This document shows positions 42,316 through 52,117 of a DNA stretch of 64,000 nt, one piece after another (within the stretch, counting starts at the first letter, position 1; every line of letters starts with the position of its first letter). The notes beneath the pieces are model-generated. The model was given only the letters and a program-made list of their open reading frames with translations, had not been told where the DNA came from and ran no database searches. A program made the translations under genes and the position numbers. Origin of the DNA: Spraguea lophii (Eukaryota; Microsporidia; Spragueidae). Where the stretch lies: positions 85,474 to 149,473 of the forward strand of contig LDOQ01000051.1 of the NCBI GenBank assembly GCA_001887945.1, read 5' to 3'.

Positions 42316-43492
42316 TTATGATATAGGGATACTACAAAAAAATTGAAAGATAAATAAAAATAATCATCAAAAGTTTATTATATTTTTTGGTGGTTTAATA
42401 AGTTTCTTAGACGAAGAAATATTATATACAGATTAATATATATTTATCATATCTTTTATAATTATGATTTACTTTTCGTTAGAGAAATAATTTACCATCT
42501 TTATATAAATGGAATATTATATATTTATTACTTGTTTTATGTGCTGGATTTGTTGATGGTATTATTATCCAACAATTTTATTTATTTTTCTATCTTTTCG
42601 TAATATCTCGGTATTAAACAAAAGAAGAGAATAAATATTTGAAATAATATCTTTTGAAGTCACGAGTTTTAATCCTTCTAAATCAAAATCAACTAGATCG
42701 CAATGATGTTATAATGTATGCTTCTGTCCAGTTTTCTCATTAAATTAGAATAATATTTAGTCAGTTTTGTGGAAGAATTTGCATTGATTAATGACGTGCC
42801 CAATTCTAATACCATATAAAAAAATTATGAATCCCAAAGAAGCATTAAGAGAACGTGAACTATACTTTAAATAATAACATTTTAAATCATAATATAAAAT
42901 GATTAATTACAATTATTGTATTATTCAACAAGTAAAATACAAGGAAACATCAACAATTAAATATCCATATCATCATTTTAAAAAGCTTATATAAGTAAAA
43001 TTTCTTTTTTTTTGAAATATCATATTATCTTTACATTTATTTTTTCCCGACAGTGTGATGGTTATATATTTTCAATAATTATCTCATATTAATCAAATTT
43101 TACAAATTACAATTATTATTCTTTTTAAACTTTATCAATGATTAAAAACAGGTTTTTAAATACAAGAATCACAGAAATATCTTCTTAAATTAAAAATATT
43201 AAAATTTCAATAATAACGAAATTCAGTGTTTCAACAACACTTCTATTTTTTTAATAAGATTTATTTTATAAGATATTTATATAACTATTTTTAAAATCTC
43301 AACAATAAAATATTAAACTATTATTTTGAAAATTTAAACTTTACAATAATTTTCAAACACATACAATTTTATTTGTTAATATAAAATAATAATTCAATAT
43401 CACAATCCAGTAACATAACATATTATCTAAATTAAATATTTTAATTAAAATATATTACACAATATATTATTATATTACGTTTATTACCCCTT
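42316..43492. other. Divergent intergenic region with SINE fossil
   Basis: About 1.2 kb between two divergent HIT genes. It carries a degenerate SINE at about 42655-43012. The rest is AT-rich and should contain both promoters. Confidence 0.55.
42655..43012 (+). repeat. SINE fossil between the HIT paralogues
   Basis: Decayed body in plus orientation. A box B trace (GAGTTTTAATCC) is followed by ATTAGAATAATATTTAGTCA (other copies: TTAGAATAAGTAGCGTTTGG) and GCATTGATTAATGACGTGCC (other copies: TGATTTATGACTCGCC). It ends near ATATAAGTAAAATTTC. Confidence 0.55.
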
Positions 43493-43915
43493 ATGGATTT
43501 TGGAGGTAATTTTATACCACAAGAACATATAATATTTGAAACACAATACACTGCTGTTTTCCCCAATATATCACCTTTTCTTCCATATCATATGCTTGTT
43601 GTACCGAAACGCTCAGTTATGCTATTATCAGAATTAACAGAAGAAGAAGTAACAGATATGTTTTTAACAATACAAATGATAACACGTAATCTTAAAAATA
43701 TATGTGATGGATTTACAGTAAATATACAAGATGGTGAATGTGCAGGACAAACTGTATTTCATATACATGCACATGTTGTACCAAGAAAAAATAATGATTT
43801 AAAAGTTAATAATGAGATATATAAAGAAGGTTCTTTGTCTTTTAAAAGAAAAAGAATATCAAACGAAGAAATGATAAGCATAACTAATTATTTAAAAAAA
43901 TATATTACAAAATGA
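43493..43915 (+). CDS. HIT-family (FHIT-type) nucleotide hydrolase, copy 2
   Basis: 140 residues, the same length as the divergent copy at 41893. The triad motif reads GQTVFHIHAHVVPR. Parallel landmarks are FGGNFIP, CDGFTVNIQDGECAGQTV and an acidic EELTEEEV helix, so the two are paralogues, now well diverged. CCCC lies two bases before the ATG. Differences such as HIHAH versus HVHMH and a proline-rich NISPFLPYH block suggest separate substrates, which is speculation. Confidence 0.9.
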   Translation: MDFGGNFIPQEHIIFETQYTAVFPNISPFLPYHMLVVPKRSVMLLSELTEEEVTDMFLTIQMITRNLKNICDGFTVNIQDGECAGQTVFHIHAHVVPRKNNDLKVNNEIYKEGSLSFKRKRISNEEMISITNYLKKYITK

Positions 43916-45515
43916 TAAAAAGAAATAACATTTTTTCAATAAGATAAATATAATTAAAAATATTTTTGATTATTATTATATTGACATTACAGAAAGGAAT
44001 ATAGATGTATCTTATTTTCTTATGTTGAAAAAAGAATATAAATTATATATTTTAATTTTATACTAAAAAAATAAATATTGAAAATATAAATATTATTTAT
44101 GTAATATATTTATTTTATATTTAGAAAATTATATATTTTAACTTAGATATCCTTTATCTTTATATTCGGAACAAATAAAAAATTATTATTTTTAAAAGAA
44201 ATTATTTATTCATTATTGTTTTATAATAATTCTAAAACTAAAATAAAATTTATTTCAAGATTAAAATATCAATATCTAAATATACTTTTTTTATGGAATA
44301 TTTCCAATATCCTTATTTAAGAAAAATAAATAATATAATTAACTTAAATCATAAAGAGATAATTTATTTAAAAGTATTATTAACAAATATCTTTTATAAT
44401 ATAAATATACATAATATTCTCTTTCTTTACAATATAAATATAGATAATATTTTCCTTTTTTAAATATAAATAGTTTTTGGTAATACTACATTAATTATAT
44501 TTAAAATATTCTGTATAGCTAATTCATCATAATATAAGATAATTAATTTTTAAAGTAGATTAAATACTTTTAATAACTAAGTTTAATAAATATTTTAATA
44601 TTTTGCATATAATGTAATCATAATCTTATTACCATCAATAGTATTATAACTTTTTTAATGGTTTATTACGGTGATGGTATCAGTTGATATAGAAATTTTA
44701 CAATAACAATGCAATATTAATATGATCTGATAATAAAATGATGTACACCATATAATATTCACAAATTCAATTCATATTCTTATTTCCTCTTTCTAGTTTC
44801 AATTAAATTTTTTATTTTCTGCCAAACGAGAAAGCTTTTTCATCCGTCTATTATTATGATTATATTTATTAATAATATTATTATAAGAAAATATCTTAAT
44901 CATATAAAAATATTTTTAGAAGATATATTTCATTTTCTTATAATAATATTATTAATAAATATAATTTGAGTAAATTCTTATGTATATTGAGTTTATATGA
45001 TTATAAGGTGGTCTGTGTCTATATAAATGCTTATGACTAAAAAATTTTAATGTATGTAAAATAAACTTTTATTTATTGTAAATATAACTGTAATGAACAA
45101 TGGTTTTATTTCCTCTCCTTTTTAAATATATTTGTATTTATTTCAATTCTAGATCATATTGCTTTAAAATTATTACAATACAAATCATATTTTTCGATGA
45201 ATAAAAAATAAAAAAATAAAAGATCAACGAAATATCATAAATATTATTATTAGTTAGATTCTTTAAATAAATATTATTAAATGAAGATTTTTAAGAAATA
45301 AGTGCAATAATTCTATATTTAGTTTTTATTATTAATGGATAATTGCTTACAAAATAAGAATGAATTATAAAAATATCGATGAATAGAAATTAAAATAATT
45401 ATATTTTATTTCTATGATAATTTTATATCAAATAAATTTGTTTGTCTTAAAATATTTTTATAAAATAATTTTTTATTCTTCTTATCAATAAATCTATTTA
45501 TTAATCTTTTTTATT
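43916..45515. other. 1.6 kb gene-free region with a large hairpin
   Basis: AT-rich, no ORF. It contains a perfect 34 bp inverted repeat (44859-44965, listed separately) and an imperfect tandem repeat of about 32 bp near 44396-44461. Probably includes the IQGAP promoter. Confidence 0.6.
44859..44965. repeat. Perfect 34 bp inverted repeat, 39 nt spacer
   Basis: The arm at 44859-44892 (beginning ATTATATTTATTAATAATAT) is the exact reverse complement of 44932-44965. A 34 bp perfect match is more than expected for chance palindromes of a few bases, even in AT-rich DNA. It could be a MITE-like foldback, a replication or recombination scar, or a structured transcript. Confidence 0.8.
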
Positions 45516-48500
45516 ATGCCCCAACAAATGTATCAGGGAAATTATGACAAGATGACTGAGAATAAATCAGCAGATCAACTGAAGGAAGAACTTGATAGTA
45601 ACAAAAATAAACGTCTTGGTGGTTATAAGACAATTGAGATTATTGATGATAATATGAAAAAGAGTGCTGTGTACGATTATATTTGTAAATTGGAAGCTGC
45701 AAATCTTTGGATTACTGATGTGTTGAAATGTGAACCAATGAGTAGAAGTGGATTTAAGTTGGAATTGCAAAGAGGTGTACTTTTAGCACAATTTGGTAGA
45801 ATATTATCACCAATATCAGTAGGTTCTATATATTATGGTGATACAAGAGAATATAAACGTGTGGATAATCATACACATTTTTTAAGAGCGTTAGAAGCTA
45901 TAAAATTTCCAAGTTTTTTGCATTTTAACATCATAGATGCTTATGAACAGAAAAATATTCCAAGAGTTGTTTATTGTTTGCATGGATTGGCTAGATATTT
46001 GAATAAACATAATATGTTTTCTGCTATGCCTAATATCGATAGAAATGATTTAGTTGTATCTAAAGAAGAATTAGAACAACAAGAGAAAGAGTTTAAAGAT
46101 AAAGGAATTACATTGAAAACCATAGAGAATTTTGAAGAAAAGATAGAACAAACGGATGAACTACCCGAGGAATATGCTTTTGAAGAGATTGATTATGAGA
46201 AATTGAATAAAGAAAGAATGAGTAATCAAGAAGAAGAGGAAAGCATATTATTAAAAGAGGAGAATGAAAAAGTTGACGAAGAGGAAAAAGAAAAAATGAG
46301 ATTACTTGAAGAAGAAAGAGAAAGAGCTGAGGAGGAAGAGCGAATAAGATTGGAAGAGGAAAGAAAAAGAGCTGAAGAAGAAGAGAGGAGAAGATTAGAA
46401 GAGGAAAGAGAAAGAGCTGAAGAAGAAGAGCGAATAAGATTGGAAGAGGAAAGAAAAAGAGCTGAAGAAGAAGAAGAGAGAAATAGATTATGTAAAGAAG
46501 AATATGATGAATCTCTAAAGAAAATACATGAAATGAATAAAATACATATAAAATTGGCAGATGATAATGAAGATGAATGTATTGATGAGTATCAGAAAAT
46601 TTTACGTGACACAGAAACATCACAGTTTGTTTATGGAACCGGAGAAGAAATTTTTAATTCTATAAAAAAGCTTTATAATTCTTATAACGATTATAAAATC
46701 TTTGAAATAGAAAAATGGACAGAATTTATTTATACTGCTAATCAAAAATATACATTTAATGACATGGTTAATCATGCAGTTACAAAAAGACAAAGTTTAG
46801 AATCTTGTGTTAACAATACAGAAGATATCAAAACAGCTGAAAATATTATTGCCACGCTACAATCAGATAATGAAGTATTTTTAAACTATTTGGAGCAGTG
46901 CGAAACAGATTTTGAATTAAAAAACTTAGCTGATAAGCTTATACCAATGATTTACAAAGGAAAAATGTTTAAAGAGAATAAGTATTTCTTCCCCATACAA
47001 AATATATTGATTGAAAAAGCAATACGTTATCATAGAAAAAATAATATTCCTCTTAAATACAGGAACAGTGCATCTAATCATTTAATAACTGAAAATAGAA
47101 ATACCATAGAAACTCTTAATAATTTCTTAGGATATATTTTCTCTGATCATCCATATTCAACAATCTTCAAAAGAAAATTCTACGAGAAAAATACAACTCT
47201 TACATCTGAGATTTCTATTTCAACATTTAATAAGTTTTTCACAGCTATAACATCTAATATATCATCAATACCATTATATTTAAAATATCAAACAGGAAAA
47301 CTCTTAGAAATAGATAATAGTTATATAAAATATTTTTATAAAAATATTAAATCTATGCTAAATGATAATCATATTGATAAGATTGTGGAAATAATAGAAC
47401 AGGTAATTCTTAGTAAACACGAAACAAAAGAAGATACAATAAAACAGAAGGAAGATAATGTAGAAGAAGATTCTGAATTATCATTAGGTATGCTTAAAAT
47501 AGACAAAAAAGATGATAATGAAAACAAAGAAGATGATAGTATTGAAAAAAATGAAATGGAAGAATATAAATCTGAGAACATCCAAGCGTCCGAAATAAAT
47601 AATACAGAAATAATGGGAGCACAAATCCCTCAAGATGTAAGAGAATATATTATAAAAAAGAATACTGAGATATCATTAGCACTTAAAATGGTTGTTGAAT
47701 GTTATTTAGAAGAAGTTAATGATGAAGAAACAACATCAGTAGAATTTATTCATACTTCTGCTATAAATAATGGTATTCTTTATCTTAAAGAGAAAATAGA
47801 ATATATTGCAGATAGAAATTCTCTTTTATACAAAAATATATTAGAGAGTGTTCTTCTATATGAAAGAATAGACAGAATAAAAATTAACAATAAATACGAT
47901 GAAACAGCATTTTTATTTGATAAAATAAAAATAGGAATAATAACTTTGGTAAAAATGATAAGAAATCAAGAATATTTCAATAACATAGACATCCTGGATA
48001 AAAAAGAAGTGGATGGTAATTCATCAGACAAAGAAGAAATACATAATACAACCATAGATCCAATTGAAATAAATTTCGTAAACATAGAAGATATGATTTA
48101 TACAAGCAATATTTCTGATGAAATCTATAAAAATATCATATACTCATTCCTCTACAAGCAAATATATTTCTCTGGTTTATCCTTCAGAGGATTTAAAGAA
48201 GAATTACTAAATGACATACAAAAATATTCCACGCTTACATCCACTGATATGCCCACCATTCTTAAATCTATCAACGAAGAACAAAAAAATGGTAGTATTG
48301 GAATAGATGATGATTCTTCTTTAAGATATTTATACTGGAAAGTATTTAAGAAATTAACAAAATTAGAAATCGAATTAGATTATCTTGTTCCATATTTCAA
48401 TTCATTTTACGATCTTATATTTATATCTCTTGATACTGAAAAGAAAATATCACTTAGAGATTCTATAATTGATGGTATAATAGTTATTGATAAAACCAAG

Positions 48501-48734
48501 ATGAATAATGATATTAAAAAATCTACTGTTCATATAAAATTGAATAAAGAAAGAGAAGTAAATATTAAAATTATGTTAAAAGATAATGTATTAGCAGAAT
48601 ATAATAATAAATTCTATAAAATTATAAAAGAAATAAGTTACTATAACACAGGAGTACAAATAAAAGAATCTATGTTCTTAGAACTGAGTGGATTAGTAAA
48701 ATATATTTCTAAATTATATTTAAAAGAAAAATAA
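45516..48734 (+). CDS. IQGAP-family protein (Iqg1/Rng2-like)
   Basis: 1072 residues: an N-terminal calponin-homology domain (about 48-165, with LWITDVL and FLRALEAI), a Glu/Arg-rich rod with four 15-residue repeats (about 264-325, LEEERKRAEEEERRR type), a GAP-related region (about 370-690) and a C-terminal RasGAP-C-like part (about 900-1072). IQGAPs organise actin and the cytokinetic ring. IQ motifs normally lie between CH and GRD; the charged repeats occupy that place. Two starts are possible: the ATG at 45516, or the ATG at 45528, which has CCCC five bases before it and better fits local start signals. Confidence 0.8.
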   Translation: MPQQMYQGNYDKMTENKSADQLKEELDSNKNKRLGGYKTIEIIDDNMKKSAVYDYICKLEAANLWITDVLKCEPMSRSGFKLELQRGVLLAQFGRILSPISVGSIYYGDTREYKRVDNHTHFLRALEAIKFPSFLHFNIIDAYEQKNIPRVVYCLHGLARYLNKHNMFSAMPNIDRNDLVVSKEELEQQEKEFKDKGITLKTIENFEEKIEQTDELPEEYAFEEIDYEKLNKERMSNQEEEESILLKEENEKVDEEEKEKMRLLEEERERAEEEERIRLEEERKRAEEEERRRLEEERERAEEEERIRLEEERKRAEEEEERNRLCKEEYDESLKKIHEMNKIHIKLADDNEDECIDEYQKILRDTETSQFVYGTGEEIFNSIKKLYNSYNDYKIFEIEKWTEFIYTANQKYTFNDMVNHAVTKRQSLESCVNNTEDIKTAENIIATLQSDNEVFLNYLEQCETDFELKNLADKLIPMIYKGKMFKENKYFFPIQNILIEKAIRYHRKNNIPLKYRNSASNHLITENRNTIETLNNFLGYIFSDHPYSTIFKRKFYEKNTTLTSEISISTFNKFFTAITSNISSIPLYLKYQTGKLLEIDNSYIKYFYKNIKSMLNDNHIDKIVEIIEQVILSKHETKEDTIKQKEDNVEEDSELSLGMLKIDKKDDNENKEDDSIEKNEMEEYKSENIQASEINNTEIMGAQIPQDVREYIIKKNTEISLALKMVVECYLEEVNDEETTSVEFIHTSAINNGILYLKEKIEYIADRNSLLYKNILESVLLYERIDRIKINNKYDETAFLFDKIKIGIITLVKMIRNQEYFNNIDILDKKEVDGNSSDKEEIHNTTIDPIEINFVNIEDMIYTSNISDEIYKNIIYSFLYKQIYFSGLSFRGFKEELLNDIQKYSTLTSTDMPTILKSINEEQKNGSIGIDDDSSLRYLYWKVFKKLTKLEIELDYLVPYFNSFYDLIFISLDTEKKISLRDSIIDGIIVIDKTKMNNDIKKSTVHIKLNKEREVNIKIMLKDNVLAEYNNKFYKIIKEISYYNTGVQIKESMFLELSGLVKYISKLYLKEK

Positions 48735-48945
48735 GAAGAGAGATTAAATAAATCTTGATAAGTTAATATTTTTATATTTTATTTATAAATGTTATAAAAA
48801 GATTATTGTCTGGTAATATTTTATATTATTTCGTATTATTTATTTTTATTGAAAATATAATACGTAATATAAAATAAATCTTGATAACCTACTATCTCTA
48901 TATAGCACTTATATTAATATTCTATTTTATATTATTTATTTTTAT

Positions 48946-48949
48946 CCCC
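48946..48949 (+). promoter_or_regulatory. CCCC start motif that fixes the Tah18 start
   Basis: TTATCCCCGTTATGATAAAA: four C's three bases before the ATG at 48953. Placing the start here removes an N-terminal hydrophobic stretch that soluble Tah18 does not have. Confidence 0.7.
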
Positions 48950-48952
48950 GTT

Positions 48953-51736
48953 ATGATAAAAATACCAGTAATTTATTCTACACAAACAGGTAAATCTTCT
49001 GCTGTAGCAAATATTATATCTAAAAGAATAAACAATGATTTAAATAATATATCTAAAAGAATAAATAATAATTTAAATAATACATATAACGATAATAATT
49101 TAAATAATACATATAACGATAATAATATAAATAATGATAATAACATCAATAATTTAAATAATACATACAATGATAATAAATATACGAATAACGGCATTGT
49201 AAGTTTTAGTGTTGATATAGAAGATATTAATATAATAAATATATTTAAATATAAATATGTTCTATTTGTATGTTCTACAGCAGGAGATGGTGATATACCA
49301 TATTCTATGAATAAATTATGGAAATTATTGTGTTATAGATATAGGAATAAAAATGATAATAATAATAGTAATAATAAAGATAGTAAGTGTAATGTGAGTA
49401 ATAGTAAAAGTAATAATAACAATAATTATCAACATAATAATAACAATATAATAGTTAATAATAATGATAATTTATTTGTTAATTTACATTATGCAGTATT
49501 TGGTCTTGGTGATTCTTCTTTCTCTAAATATAATTATGCCTCTAAGAAGTTATACAATATATTAAAACGGTTAGATGTAAATATGGTATTAGAAAGAGGA
49601 GAAGGTGATGATCAGGATAGAAATGGATATAAAGATGGATTAGATCCATGGATAGAAGAATTAATAAATAATTTAAAAAAATTAATAACAGAAGAAAGAA
49701 ATATTGCTAATATTGATAGTAGTGATCGAGATGAGTGTAATAGTATTGATAATGGTGATAGAGATAAAGATAATAGTGATAAAAAGGAAGGTAGAGATGA
49801 GTATAATAACATCGATAAAAAGAATATGATAAAAAATAAATATAATGATACGAATAAAAAGGTAGAAGTATTAGCATATAAAGAAAAAAATAATATTATA
49901 GATTATAATCTTTATCCTGTGAAAGTAGTAAATAAGAAATATTTAACAGATGAATGTTATGAATATCCAGTAATAGAATTAGAAATAGAATTTTTAAATG
50001 AACATAACGAAGTAACAGATAATGAAGTAACAGATAAAGAATATAATAATAAAAATGAACATAAAAATAAAAATGAACATAATAAAGTAACAAATAAAAA
50101 ATACAATGAACATAATGAAGTAACAGATAAAGAATACAATAAAACTGAATGTAATAACAATAAAATAACAGATAAAGAATATAACGAATATATAAATAAT
50201 AATATAAAAAAATATATAAATTACAATGATAATATACAATACAATTACAATTACACTGATTGTATTGGTATAAAACCTATAAACTATAATTACAAAGAAT
50301 TTATAGAATATATGAATTATAATATGAAAGATATAGAATATAATTATAAAATATATTCTATAGAATATTTATTACAATATATTATAGATATTAATATTAT
50401 ACCTGATCAATCATTATTTAATGAGATGTATAAATATGTATTATGTAATAAAAATACTACAGATATATATTGTTGTAGAGAAAATACAAATATTAAAATA
50501 AATGATATAAAAACAAGAAATGAAAATATTATAATGATGCAGAATAAATTAAAAGAAATAAGCGTGGATTATAATTTATATTATAATTATGTTTTATCAG
50601 TTAAAAGAACATTCTTTGAAATCGTAAAAGACTTAAGAATAACATTATGTGTTAAAATATTAAAATATCTACCAGTAATAAGATATAGATATTATACGTT
50701 AGTAAGAAAACTTTATAGCCCTACTGAACACAATATAAATAATAATAATAAAAATAAGGATAATAAAGATAATAAGAATAAAGATAATAAGAATATAGAT
50801 AATACACATAGAGAGATTGATGTTAATACTATAAGTAATAATATAGACAATATAAATATTGAGGATAATATTAAAGATATAAATAATATTACAAAGAATA
50901 ATACTACACATACTACACATACTGCACATATAAGTAATAATATAAATACTACACATATAAATAATATAAATAATACACATAGAGAGGTTAATGGTTATAA
51001 ATATTTTATTACAATAAGAATAATAGATAGTATAGATACAAAAGCTAAGAGAATTACTAAAGGATTATGTTCTGAATATATTAAGAATATAAATATAAAT
51101 GATATTTTATATATAAAATATTGTAAAGGTAATATAAATATTACTAAGAATAAAATATTATTTATATGTACTGGAGTAGGTATATCTGTATGTAGATCTA
51201 TATATTTAAATAATAATAATAATATGTTAGATAGTAATAATAATAACAATATAATAGATAATAATAATAATAATATAGTAGATGGTAAAGAAATTGTATT
51301 ATATTATGGAATAAGAAATGAAGATAAAGATTTATTTTATTATCGTGAAATAATAGAAAATAATATAAAATTAATTATATCTAATTCAAGAGTGAAAGAT
51401 AAAATGTATATTCAAGATAAATTTTATAAAGATAATAGGAATACTAAGAATAAGAATGTTGATAATAGTGATAATTCTAAGAATAATAATAATAATGATA
51501 AAAATATAAACAGTAATATTAAAACTGATAATAAAAATATAAACAGTAATAATATTACTATTACTACTACTACTACAAATAAGAATGATGGAAGATATAA
51601 TCTAAAATATAAAATAGATAATATAGATGAATATGATATTATTGTTTGTGGGAATTATAAAGTAAGTAAGGATATGGTAAATATATTGAAAAAATTATAT
51701 GGGAGAGATATAAAATTTTATAGTGAGACATGGTAA
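48953..51736 (+). CDS. TAH18: Tah18/NDOR1-type diflavin reductase with Asn-rich insertions
   Basis: 927 residues against about 600 usual. FMN domain: STQTGKSS (about 9), CSTAGDGDIP (about 107), FGLGDSSFSKYN (about 182) and GDDQ. FAD/NADPH part: RITKGLCSEY (about 699), CTGVGISVCRS (about 738), MYIQDKF, and the ending FYSETW with the terminal aromatic. Tah18 passes electrons to Dre2 in cytosolic Fe-S assembly; no Dre2 gene is in view. The excess length is Asn/Asp-rich insertions between domains. CCCC three bases before 48953 sets the start; an in-frame upstream TTG would add a spurious membrane helix. Confidence 0.85.
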   Translation: MIKIPVIYSTQTGKSSAVANIISKRINNDLNNISKRINNNLNNTYNDNNLNNTYNDNNINNDNNINNLNNTYNDNKYTNNGIVSFSVDIEDINIINIFKYKYVLFVCSTAGDGDIPYSMNKLWKLLCYRYRNKNDNNNSNNKDSKCNVSNSKSNNNNNYQHNNNNIIVNNNDNLFVNLHYAVFGLGDSSFSKYNYASKKLYNILKRLDVNMVLERGEGDDQDRNGYKDGLDPWIEELINNLKKLITEERNIANIDSSDRDECNSIDNGDRDKDNSDKKEGRDEYNNIDKKNMIKNKYNDTNKKVEVLAYKEKNNIIDYNLYPVKVVNKKYLTDECYEYPVIELEIEFLNEHNEVTDNEVTDKEYNNKNEHKNKNEHNKVTNKKYNEHNEVTDKEYNKTECNNNKITDKEYNEYINNNIKKYINYNDNIQYNYNYTDCIGIKPINYNYKEFIEYMNYNMKDIEYNYKIYSIEYLLQYIIDINIIPDQSLFNEMYKYVLCNKNTTDIYCCRENTNIKINDIKTRNENIIMMQNKLKEISVDYNLYYNYVLSVKRTFFEIVKDLRITLCVKILKYLPVIRYRYYTLVRKLYSPTEHNINNNNKNKDNKDNKNKDNKNIDNTHREIDVNTISNNIDNINIEDNIKDINNITKNNTTHTTHTAHISNNINTTHINNINNTHREVNGYKYFITIRIIDSIDTKAKRITKGLCSEYIKNININDILYIKYCKGNINITKNKILFICTGVGISVCRSIYLNNNNNMLDSNNNNNIIDNNNNNIVDGKEIVLYYGIRNEDKDLFYYREIIENNIKLIISNSRVKDKMYIQDKFYKDNRNTKNKNVDNSDNSKNNNNNDKNINSNIKTDNKNINSNNITITTTTTNKNDGRYNLKYKIDNIDEYDIIVCGNYKVSKDMVNILKKLYGRDIKFYSETW

Positions 51737-51965
51737 ATATATATTTAATATAAAATATAGAATTAGTAGAATCATTAAGAAGAGTTCAGAATAAAGGATA
51801 TTTAAGTAGAATCATTAAATTTTTGTTATTAAAATAAAATATATTTTTAAAAACAAAATATAATTATAAATATTATTGTTTCTTTTAAGTATCTTTAAGT
51901 AAACACGAATAAAAATAAGTATTGTTTTAGTTTTTATAAATATATTTTATTTTAATAAAAAAGTT
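51737..51965. other. Short intergenic region
   Basis: About 230 AT-rich bases between the end of Tah18 and the tRNA. The minus-strand tRNA ends at 51966, with a T-rich terminator-like run just downstream on its own strand. Confidence 0.5.
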
Positions 51966-52038
51966 CGCCTCGTGGGGGACTCGAACCCCCGACATTTCGG
52001 TTAAAAGCCGAACGCTCTACCGACTGAGCTAACGAGGC
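51966..52038 (-). tRNA. tRNA-Lys (anticodon UUU)
   Basis: 73 nt on the minus strand. The acceptor stem GCCTCGT pairs with ACGAGGC (7 bp), the D arm contains TTAGCTCAGTCGG, the anticodon loop reads CTTTTAA (anticodon TTT), and the T arm GGGGGTTCGAGTCCCCC forms a perfect stem. Box A and box B are both present. No intron and no encoded CCA. It lies about 80 bases upstream of AC40 on the opposite strand. Confidence 0.97.
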
Positions 52039-52117
52039 TTGAAGATATATTCAATGATAATATTTATATATTCTGTGTAAGAAATAATATTTTTCTAATT
52101 ATATATTTTTCAATCCT

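Noticed and set aside
45060..45115. Possible SINE 3' end (ATAAACTTTTATTTATTG)
   Set aside because: Only the tail-like motif matches; the adjoining sequence does not follow the SINE body, and such T/A-rich strings are common here.
48881..48952. Hydrophobic N-terminal extension of Tah18
   Set aside because: It needs a TTG start. The ATG at 48953 follows a CCCC motif, and the family is soluble.
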